Origin: Diadema setosum
Lineage: Eukaryota; Echinodermata; Echinoidea; Diadematoida; Diadematidae
Length of the DNA: 64,000 nt
Direction of reading: 5' to 3'
NCBI RefSeq assembly: GCF_964275005.1
Contig: NC_092692.1
Coordinates: forward strand, 14,143,584-14,207,583
The translations under genes and the position numbers were made by a program. The notes below the pieces were generated by a model. That model was given only the letters and a program-made list of their open reading frames with translations. It had not been told where the DNA came from and ran no database searches. Positions 43,359-55,500 of this stretch are shown piece by piece. Every line of letters begins with the position of its first letter. Position 1 is the stretch's first letter.

Positions 43359-46300
43359 CTGTGGTACAAGAGAGAAACCAAGTTAGATCATGAAGCACAT
43401 TCAAATTTTCATGAGATAACATAAATCTAGATGATTTTGCAAAAATTCTGAAACTATACACTGAATTACATTGTACTGATAATGGTAATATTGGAGAATG
43501 TAATTTAGAGTTTGAGGAAAAGTAAAATACAGTTAAACTCGCCTAAGTCGACATCGCATATGTCGAATAATCGCCTAAGTCGATGATTTTAAAAAGTCCC
43601 GATTTTTCCCCATTGACTTACGTGTATTAATTCACTCACAAGTCGAATTTTGTAAGTCGAATACCCGCCTAAGTCGATGAAATTCAAGGAACACTTTCAC
43701 GGAAAAACCATTGAATTCACTGTGCCTAAGTCGAATAAGATTTTATTGTGTAATAAATCACAGCCAAAATCATGAGACGCCAGTTTTTGTTTACATACAG
43801 TATATACCAAAAGAAACTTTGCGTTGATAAACGCAAGTGGTTTCACCTGAATCGTTAGTAACGCAAAATAACGATCGGGAAAATGAACGTTTGTACAGGT
43901 AGTAACGATGAGTAACGATCCCTAGCGCAAATTAACGATGTTTCGTTAACATTAACGAAAGGTAACGCAAGAACTGACGCCAGATTTTGGTTTTGTAACG
44001 AGACCTGGTGAAAGGACGACGTAATAACCCCGGCCGAGTGTAGGGATCTATGCCTTATATTTATCGGAGTCTTTTCGCAAATCGAATCACGATTTCGCGA
44101 ATGGTTAATTTGCGACCGGGTCACCAAGACGCACGCCGGGCCACCAAAAAAGCCGGATGTCTGCCTTCAGTTTTGGAAATGAACAGCGGTAACAATTGGC
44201 TCCATAAGATGCTAGAATAAACGTCATATGTTTGCTTTTAATTTTGGAAATGAATAACGGTAATATTCGACTCCGTGTAATACTAAAATAAATGTTGGAT
44301 GTTTGCTTATACTTTTGGAAATGAATAATGGTAAGATTCAGTTCCGTACGGTGCTGAAATTAATGTCAGATATTTGATTTTGCGTTCGGAAATGAATAAG
44401 GATAAAAGAAGGCTCCGGAAGATGCTGAAATGAATGTTGAATGTTTGCTTTGACGTTCGGATATGAATAATAATGATATTCAACTCCATACGATGATAAA
44501 ATAAATGCCGGATTTTTACTTTTACGTTCTAAAGTAAATAATAACATTCAGCTCCGGAAGATGCTAAAGTAAATGTCGAATCGAATTATGCCTATGACGT
44601 TCGGAAATGAATAACAATAATGATCAACTTCGAACGACGATGAGATAAATGTCGGATGTTTGCTTTTACTTTCGAAAGTAAATAGCATTAACATTCGGCT
44701 CCAGAAGATGCTAAATAAATGTCAGATGATTGTTTTTACGTTCGCAAGTGAATAGCAGTAATATTTTTCTCCATACAATGCTAAATAACTGTGGGATATT
44801 TGCTTTTAAATTTCGAAATGAATAACAGTAACATTTAGCTGCGTTTGATGGTGAAGTTAATGTTTGATATTTGCTTTGACGTTCGGAAATGAATAACAAT
44901 AGTATTCAACTCCGCCCGATGACAAAATAAATGTCTGATGTTTGCTTTTATGTTCGAAAGTAAATAGCAATAACATTCAGCTCCGGAAGATGCTAAAATA
45001 AATGTTGAATGTTTGCTTTGGCGTTCGGAAATGAATAACAATAGTATTCACCTCAGTACGATGATGAAATAAATGCCGCATGTTCGCTTTTACATTCGAA
45101 AGTAAATAGCAATAACATTCAGCTCCGGAAGATGCTAAAATATATGTCGAATGAACCCTTTGACGTTCGGAAATGAATAAAAATAATATTCAACTCCGTA
45201 CGATGATAAAATAAATGCCGAATGTTCGTCTTTACGTTCGAAAGTAAATAGCATGAGATGTAACATTCGGCTCCGGAGGATGCCAAAATAAATGTTAGAT
45301 GATTGCTTTAACGTTGGGAAGTGAATAGCAGTAACATTCTGCTCCATAATCAAGATGCTGAAATAGATATCAGACATTTGCTATTTCGCGAAATGAATAA
45401 CAATAACATTCAGCTGCGTTTGATGGTAAAGTAAATGTCGGATGTCTGCCTTGACGTTCGAATATGAATAACAGTATAACATTCGGCTCCTTACGATGCT
45501 GAAATAATTGTCAGATGATTCATTTCACTTTCGGAAGTGGACAGCAGTAACATTCGGCTCCTTAAGATCATAAAATAAATGTCGGGTGTTTGCTTTTGAA
45601 TTTGGAGATCGAATAACGGTAATATTTTGCTCCGTACGATGCTAACATAAGTAACAGATTGTTTCTTTTATATTTGGAAATGATTAACGGTATCAATCGG
45701 CTCAGCTAGATGATAAGATAAAAAGCGGATGTTTGCTTTCATGTTAGGAAATGAATAAGGATGATATTCAGCTCCGTAAGATCCTAGAATGAATGTCGAT
45801 TGCTTGTTTTTACATTTTGATAATGATTAACGGTAACATTCGGCTCCGGAAGGTGTTCATACTTGTAAATGGTGTATGGATGATTGCTTTTACAATCAGA
45901 AATAAATAACGGTAACTTTCGGCTCTTTACGATGCAAAACCAAATGTCGGATGTTTACAAATGTCTGCAAATGCTCCCACTTTCTCATTTCAAACGTAAA
46001 TTTTGACCACCTAAAAAGGCATCAACTTTTATAATAATCTATAAGCCTATTTGCTAAATCTTAGAACTCAGAATAACGGAGTAAGATGATTAAATTTCCT
46101 ATTTATTTATCTTAGACGTGGGTACCGTCCTGTTTCACTTCAGTAATACTTAAATTTATTTTTCTATGTTTAGTAGGACCGATTTAGTTTTGCTTGTTTG
46201 TTTTTTTCGGGCCACCAAAAAATGAAAATCAATCATTTTATAAAAGTAAAAGTTAGTGTGGAGCCGTGGCCTGCATCAATGTGGATAAAGTTTCTTGCTG

Positions 46301-46527
46301 AAAGGCATATATCGGGCACACCGCTCCAGCTCTCGGCTCCAGAGTAGACAAGTACATGTACAGTACGTGTGGTGTAACTCTAAGTCGATTTTTTTCGACT
46401 TACGCACAAGTCGAAAATCGCTTAAGTCGATGTGTTTTGCTCAGTCCCGAGAAGATCGACTTATGCGAGTTTAACTGTAATTGACTGTGAAGGCAGATTT
46501 TACCTAATTGAAGCAGAATTTATTATT

Positions 46528-46572
<45 letters not shown>

Positions 46573-49500
46573 AGTTATTTACATGTATCAGTTATTTACA
46601 GACTTCATGTAAGGAACAATATGTACAGTATGCATTGACACCTTACATTGAGCATTTTGTGAAGGTCTATGTTCGAGCTCATTTGTCCTCACTACTCAGT
46701 GGTACTGCTTAAATCTCAACAATTCTTAAGTCTCTTCAAATTCTGGCAAGTAATCTCAAACTGTCCATGCACAAACAGTTATGCATCAGTGAGACAAGGC
46801 TCTCAAACTGTCCATGCACAAACAGTTATGCATCAGTGAGACAAGGCTTGAAATAACTGTTAAATGTGAGCAAGCACTGTATAAACATCCCCCTAGGCAT
46901 TATTTTTCCACAAACCCTGCATCCACAAAGAATATACTGGTTATCTTGTCGATTTCTTTTCTCTGACGTGAAAACACTGATTGCGAAAAATCCTGTTGTC
47001 TTCAATCTGAAGCTATATACTGTATCTCACTGCTTGCTTTGAAAGCCCCACACATTCTCAACTTCAACAAACTAACCCTCTTCGTGGCAGATACTGCAGG
47101 TTGCTTTCCTCCTCTTGTTGTCTTTGGAGAAACCCTTTCCACCCCAACCTCCTCCACCTCCTCCTCTTCCTCCTCCTCTTCCTCTACCTCCTTGAAATGA
47201 GGAATGGCCCCCTTCCAGGAAAGACAAAACAGTTTCAAATAAAAGAGGAGAAATAGAATACAACTTTGACAATCAGTGCATAACAATGGATACAAGTATG
47301 TTGATGTTCAAATAAATGAAAAAGACACCACAGCACACAAACAAAATATGTTTCTGATTTTGAGAAAATTCAAGGGATAGAACCAGATCCATTGTATATT
47401 TCTTAAAGAGAAGATGCACAGAGAAGTTCCCAGCTACCAATTCAGAATGACAGATAGGCAAAATATCCCCAGGATTCAATGGGTCAAGTGCCTCTTAATT
47501 ATGATGACTGAAAATTTGTAAATCTGTTGAGATTGAGAGGACAGCATCATACATACCTCTCCCAAAGGATGAGCCTCTCCCAAAGCCTCCTCCACTGGTC
47601 CTCGGCTCCTCATCAGCCCACTGGAAGAAGCTGCACTGCTTCTCTCTTGACTTCCCGCAGACGTAGAACTGTCGCCCCTTGTTTGGACCCTCCTTCTGGA
47701 CTGTGCGTCTTTCAGGGGCAAAAAAAAAAAAAAAAAAGAGGGGAAAAACAACAACAACAACATAAAAAAGGTGGTTAGGATAGAATGAAGGATATCCTTT
47801 TTTAAATTCAGTAAATCTAATTTTACGAGGAGTATAGATTACATGCAGTAAATCTTCTCTGAACAATTCAACAAGAAAGTGAAGGGACAGTCCATGTATT
47901 TGACTGTTTTCTAACAGCTCTCATTATCTCATTAACAAGCAAAACAACTGTAGCATACCCCAACATCACACACACAGTGGGTACAACTTGTTTCAATGAC
48001 TCTTCTTTCCCTTGGCATTCCACTTAACTTTACTTAACTGGTGATTTCACTCTGGTGTTTGTAAGGAGTTGTGCCGAAGATTGTGATTCTTGCACAGAAA
48101 GCGCACAAGCAAAAGATGCTGATCCTTTGTGGTTTGCCCTACGTTACTAGCAACAGTTGAATTACGATAACAGCTCAACACATGGTATTACGTGACAAAA
48201 AGAAGAACCTCACTAGCTCAACACGAGAGTGATGGTAGTACTCACTGTACTGCTGCACCATTGCACTGACACATGATCTCCCCCCAGACGTTAGTGGAGC
48301 TGCCCTGGTCACCGCCATTCCTGCCACTGTCTCTGAAATGTCTCTGGAATGTTCCATTTGTGGATCCAGGGGCAGAAGAGTTGAAGCCTCCCCTACCACC
48401 ACTGTTGAAGTGAGAGTCATCTCCTGCTGACTGGCCCTGGGTGTTCTCATCCGACCACAGGAAGAAGTTACAGCCTCCCGACTGACACTTGAAGAACTGA
48501 CGACCTGTTGGGAAAAAGATTTAGCACGATATTAACTCAAATACTCAGAACTCTTGGTGCAGCATAAAACTTCTTGCACTTGTACAAAGAGGATATGATG
48601 CCTTTCTATGGTATTTTCCTTGTAAAACTGCCAACAAAAACTTAGGCTGTGTGCTAACAAAATATACATATGGACACTTGGTAATTCAAGTGTAAGGTTG
48701 TAGGGCATAAAAACGAAATGCCTTTCAGAGTGGTTTTAAAGTGTCAAGTATTGCTACACCATGATGTACACTCTCCCCTCCTCAATCCCACTTTTGCTAG
48801 CCATGTAGCATGGAATTTTCCCCCTGAATCTTGGACAATGAATCAGGAAATATGTCTCTCATTCAGAATCCCATTGACTTGACAAAGACTCGCATACTCA
48901 TTTGTTAACCACTATTATCAAACTTGTCTAGCTTTATGAAAGATGCACCCCTTACCTAGTAAGGAAGGAAAAACAAAACAAAACAAAACAAAACAAACGA
49001 CAAACAACAACTGTACTCATGCCTGAAATCACTATGCAGCCACAGTATAAATACACAAACTATATAACGAACAAGGCACTGAACAGCAATGAGGAGGCTT
49101 CTACAATGCCTAAGGGTAAAAAATTAAAAATGCTGGAAGATTCAAACCTTGATTGGGTCCTTCCTTTCGAACGGTAAGTTGTATAGCGTCCTGACCACAG
49201 TTACACACCACAGCATTGCCAGAACTGTCAGACACGTCTCTCCCATTCCTGTTCCTACTGGATGCATGGGATTAAAGGTGATCAACAACTATAAGTGCAT
49301 AGCTAATCCATGCATCTTGGAACATTGGATCTCTAGTAATATTCATTGTAATATATCAAGACATCTTTGATAATCAAAGACAACTTTGTTGCAAAAAAGT
49401 CAATAAAAAAAAATGATAATCAGTCACAGCTACAAACAGCATCATATCTCCCTGTTTATCTTGTAGTTGTGAAAACCATTATACTATGTCATAACCACCA

Positions 49501-52500
49501 ACAGCAAGGTAGGACAAACTGTATTTCTTATTATCGCAGGCGATATTTGCAAAGCACTGTGCAGCCCTCCATGGGAAAAAACGGCTCACCAATCAAACGA
49601 TAAAGAATGATAAAGGCTAATAAAAGAAAGACAAACAATTTCACAGTATACTTTACAAATCAGGATCAACTTAAAGTCATGCATTACTTTGTAGTAAAGT
49701 TTTGTAACAAGCTTTGTAAAGTTCAGTTTTTATCCTGCTCTGGTCAATTCATTTCATACCTGGAAGCTATCTGAGACAGGGGTGCCCTCGTAGGTCCAGC
49801 AAATGATGATGTCGAATATGACCTAGATGATGATGATGAAGTTCCATTCCATCCCCCTCCTCCTCCCCCTCCTCCTCTTCCTCTTCCTCCTCCTCCTCCT
49901 CCATATGTCCTGTTATTGGCTGATGATGAGGATGATGTTCCTCCAGAGTTGAACCAATGTGCTGCCTCCTCATCATCACCATCATCTCTCTGTGTTCCTC
50001 CACCGAACCTACCACCACCTCCTCCACCACCACCTCCACCTCCTTCTCCTCCTCCTCTTCCTCCTCCAAAGCCATTCCCTCCTCTGTTACCAAATCCTCC
50101 ATCCCCTCTTCCTCTGCCTCTTCCAACATGCGAGGCTGACATCTGTCCACTTCCTCCTGTAAAATTTGATAACAAAAATACTTTGCAACAAACTATCTAT
50201 CAATAATGCCTACATACTGACTGCTTTACTTCAGTTATAAATAGATATGACCCTAGCACAAACATTTAGGTTTGCAAGTTAAAGATGGGCACATATCCTT
50301 CGTAGAAACAATGAACGACAAATACTTTTGCTTCATTTTACTTTGCAGCAAACTATCTATCAACGATGCCAACATACTGACTGCTCTACTTCAGTTACAA
50401 ATATTAAAGTATATGACCTTAGCATAAACAGTGACAAGGTTTGCACGTTGAAGATGGGAACATATCCTTCAAAGACACAATGAAAGACGAATACTTTTTG
50501 CTTAATTTTAATTTTTGCTGTTGTTAATACCACAAATTATCTGAAATTAAGTCCAAGAGGTATAACTTGACTTTCTATTCAACCTAATGTTTTTCAGCAT
50601 TAAATCATAATATCAGCATTCTACACATGCAAATATATTTTTACCACTATCTCATGATTGCTGTAAGGTGTTTTGATTTTACAGTTTAAATAAAAAATGT
50701 TATGGCTTTTGTGCACTCACTGCTCTGCAAATCTACCAATAATTTAACACCATCAAACTCTCACATGTTTTTTTTTTTTTTTTTTTTTTTAATAGTTTTA
50801 TTCAAAAGTACATTGGATGGCAACTGGCAAATCAACAAGTGTGCACTTCTTTTTTTGCTCAGTTATTTGGCCTTGAATGATTTTCAAAAATCACCTGTAG
50901 CTGACTGGCTCCCTCGTCTGAGGTAACTCAGATTGAGATCGAGGACATCCTTGAGGGTGGAATCACAGCCTCCAATGCATCCTTTGTACCTGCGGAATAT
51001 CATTTAAAGAATAACAGTTTCATACCAGGGGTCACAAGCAGTACATGGTTGCCAACCACTGCACATGAAAGAAAACAAACAAACAAACAAACAAACAAAT
51101 TAAGAAATAGATAAACAAACAAATTAAGAAATAAACAAACAAACAAACGCTGTACTGATTCAACAGTATAAAGTTATGGTTATACTCACATGCCAAACCA
51201 GTAATGACAAGACATATGTTTGGGTTTAAAACGGGAATATTACCCATGCTAATCAAGCTAGATCTAATGTAAGGAAAAACATGGCTGCTTTCAAATTGAA
51301 AGAAGAATGAACATATCAAAATACTCCCAACCATCCACAGTTTTTTGAGCTGCATTATATCTTTACTTACAAACCTATGTGAAAAATAACATCTTGAAAT
51401 ATAATTTCCAATGAAAAATGTATGACCTGTGAACCATATAGTCATCTTTTCACTACATATCGTCTGTTGAGAATGAGAAGGGCGTTAAGTGGTCTTGAAC
51501 ACTATAGGTTTTGTGGCAACTTAACGCCCTTATCATTCTCAACAGACGAAGAGCTGCCAAACATGAAAGAATAAAAGAATGTTTCATAATCAATTTACAG
51601 GTTACTTCTGCATGGTGTTCAATCTATATTACGTATATCTCTCTCAATGGATACACATTTGCGCCAGGAGAGCTTTATTGTCATGATAGTGAAGGTAGTC
51701 TGCTCATTCACCACATGTAGTTTTCTTTGACACGTCAGCATATTGTAGGTTTCAGTCTTGTAAGTGCTTTGTTTGGGGGGTTTTTTGCATGCTGCCATGA
51801 GAAGCAACCATGTTAGCACTGAACACAGCAAATATGTCCAAGAAATAAACGTTTTTCACTCACTCCTGTGGCATCATTGGCGGAACAGCTCCGCGCTTGA
51901 ACTTGAACTTGATCTTGTGGACAGGGCCGGGGCGACACTGGAGGAAAATCGAAGTGAAGTGGAGGCATGACAGCTTTGGTGATTGACACTCTTTGCTATA
52001 TATTCGACACTCACTTTCTTTTATAGCTCACAGTGATAACTACTGAAGATTTTGCTTTATCAGTGCATGATAACTTGACTTCAGTAAGAGCTGAAAATTT
52101 TGGGATTAATTTTTCATGCAGAACAAATTCAAGTGAAATTTTACCTGCTTACAATTTCACAGATGAGAGTATTTTTGTACATATTTCAATTCCTCCAAAG
52201 ATATGTTTCTGTGTTCTGATTCTAGGAAAATGAATGACTATTTTCAAAACTAAAATTTTTTCTTGAATATTTCCATGACATAAATAATTAATACCCACTT
52301 CAACACTGCAAAACATTGTATGTATAAGGCATACACTGAAGGCACTATGTGTGAGCTCAAAATGAGATTCCATGCTTCAATACTGTATGAGCTGAAATAT
52401 TTTGCATACAGATATTTTTGCAAACTGCTACTTGTTGGATATTTTCACATTATTAATTTTGCAGTTGCGAGGGTCTAGTAACTGTTACTTTACTTTTCAC

Positions 52501-55500
52501 AAAACAAGTAAGAATGCGTAACAAGCAATAATACTTGTACAGACTGTTTTTACTCAGTGAGTCCCTTTGCTGACCATAAACAATCCGTGTGTTCTACATT
52601 CAAAGTACATGTACTGGAAATAGCATGGTGTTATCGATACTGCTATGCTGCTGTCACAGCCCACGAGGAATGCTATACCTCGGCTTACAATGTAGTTACT
52701 AGGTGAGTGCAATCCAGCGCTGACATGGTTGAATTTTACATGCAAACGTGTATCATTCTTATTATATACGACGAACAGGTTTTAAAAAAAATTGTCTCAT
52801 ACAAAGTGAACACAATATGTGGACAGAATTTCCCTTTCACCCGTTGAAGATTAGTCAAGTATACTCGGGCAGGTATCTATGAGAAATGTGTCTTAAAACA
52901 AAATCACCTTGTCCTCAACAGGTTAAGAAGAGAAGAGCTATGTAGGTGGTAAAAATGTGAAACAAAGGAAATAAGGAGGTTGCACATGCTATCAAGGAAG
53001 AAGGACAGTAGAGAAGCTATCAAGAAGAGCAAAACACTTGAATGTATCCTACAAAATAGAATGTTGTGTTTCCCACACATTGAGATGTTTCACACGTACT
53101 TCTTGGCAGACCGTGTCTGAGAGCTCAGCCGACTCCACGGCCGCTGGTAGCCAGACCGCTGCCTTGCAGGCTGGGTAGCCCATACAGCTGACCATCCATC
53201 CCCCTGTCTTCCTCTCCTTGAGGGACATGGGCTGACCGCACTGGGGACACGACCGGACGATGGCCGGGGTGCTCACTGGTAGGGCTGGATGGGACAGAAT
53301 GAGAATGTATTCCAATCTACTCCAACGTCTCTCCCTTGTTCCCTCCCATCAAGATGCATTTAAAGTCAATTCACTTCAATTCATTCAGCGCAACAATCCC
53401 TATATCTTTCCATATATCTGGAAAAAATTTTTGTTTGTTTGTTTAAGCAAATTGGAAATCATTATAAAAAAAGGCATTGAATGTAACTCTGAGAAAAGAG
53501 TACAGCAAATGCTTGTATACAACACACAACATGATGCTACAATACATTTTATAAAACATAATACATTGACCCCAAAGTAAATGTAAAATGTTAACAAAGT
53601 AAAATATCATAGCAGTATTAACATATCAAGGAAGACCCACATGCATGCCTTAATGCATTCCTGAGCATCTACTCTCTCTTTTGCATCTTAATGCAATAAT
53701 GGTTGAGCTACTTTTCAATTACACTTTAATTCCAAATTCCCCATCCCCATCCCCCAAAACCCCCTCCCAAAAGAACAAAAAACAAAAACAAACAACATGT
53801 ATACAAGCATACACACGAGCATGACATCGATAAATTATGCTCAAGATCCACTGCTCAATAAAGGGAGAATAAAGTACTTTCAAGAAACATCTAAACACTC
53901 TCTTCCATATAATTCTGAAGTTGGAATGATTAGTCATATATCTCTTGAGATAAACCCTATTTGTTGATTAATTCCAATCCATTCACAGATGATTGTTTTC
54001 AACATTCTGGAATATTTACCTTACTGTGCTACCTTCCCTAATATGTATCAAATTTCTACCCATCAATAATCCACTGCAATACTTATTTTGATTTCAGCTC
54101 ATATAACAACTTCAATTCTGACTTGTCTTCTAATTAAAAGTCAACATTCCCTATTTAGATTCATTCTTACCAGCAGCATTCTGTGACTGGGCTGGCTGCC
54201 CCAAGTACTGCTCCAGGGCATTATCAAGTGTTGTGGCCTGCACAGATGGGACAAAAGCACAGATTCTTCTTAACTCATTGAAGACTAGTACTCAGACAGG
54301 TGTCTGTGGAAAATGCATCATAGTAAACCCAGCTCGTCCTCAATGGGTTAAAAAGGAACAATACTAATTTTGTTCTCATACATTTTGAGTATTGATATAC
54401 ATTGAGTTTCAGTCATCAGAACAAGTACTTGGCAGGGGTAAAATGAAGTGACTTCAATAATCTTCATCACCAGTTCTACAAACAGTATCAGCACAATCAC
54501 AAATCATGAGGTATACATGAGAAGTGCTGTGAGATAAAACTGACTCGGCACAATTGATGCACTTCAGACTGAAAAACAAAAGACAGTATGACCTGTCATG
54601 TCAACTGAGATCTAAAAAGATGTTAACACTGTTCAAAGTCTTTGGAGCTAGCACTCCTTGTTCTCAAATAGCTACTTGTCTCTATAATCTTCACACTGAT
54701 ATACCATGCTGATATCTTTTCAAACGCTCAGTGCGGCAGAACCAGTGAATGATTCTGATGACTGTATGTTGCTGTATCTAAAAAGATAGTTCCAACGGGT
54801 GAGTGAATTTTGCATTTGAAAAATGTATGAAGTGCATTTTGTATGAATGCCCACTGAAATCCTGCAGCAAGAAATGAGAATGTGACTGTTCTATGAGGAC
54901 ATGAAAAAATGCATACATTTATGAAAAGAAAAATCATTACAATGATCATGCTACAGGCAGTGATTGAAACGTACACACCTTCCGAGCTGCCTCGATGAAA
55001 ACTTGCTTGTATTTTTCCACTTGCTCCCCAAGGACTGCGTCAGGATTTTTCTGGCCATCACATATTCTACGGAAAGTGCCACATGCAAGGTTTTTTGTTG
55101 CATATTTGATCACAAATAAACAAGAAATTTCCTTACACATATTTGCCACAATAACAAGTTCTCTCTCGAGGGAGACTTTTTCTTCTTTTATTTATTGTTT
55201 CATGGCACAGTGCATAACCTCCAATTTTTGCTAGGTTTTTCTTTCAAATACTAAGCCTTTCAGAAAACTATAAGCATAATTCAATGATCCATTCATATTG
55301 TGGCATATAGAGCACCATTTTGTATTCAACAAACATGTTTGAATCTGCATTCAATACTTGCTCGCTCACAAAATGCTTCTTTTAAATCATAACATAAATC
55401 ATATGATATCTATCCATCTGAATTTTTGTTCTTCCTGTTGCATTTGTTTCTCTTCTTTTGTCTGATTTGTTTTTCTGGGTGAGCACTCTGATTTGTTGCT

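Noticed and set aside
44307-45377. Family of small minus-strand proteins of 60-90 residues
   Set aside because: They are frame by-products of the 71-bp satellite. The period is not a multiple of three, and the frames drift and stop.
44153-45962. CRISPR-like array
   Set aside because: The 71-bp units are similar over their full length, without unique spacers, and the host is an animal.
47072-47076. TOP3A stop codon TAG right after CSICHEEG
   Set aside because: The TAG lies inside the donor GTTAGT. Splicing to 43358 restores the family's CCHC end GHTKRSC.
49916-50206. Plus-strand proline/serine-rich protein
   Set aside because: It is the complement of the TOP3A Gly-rich exon, with no splice or start support.
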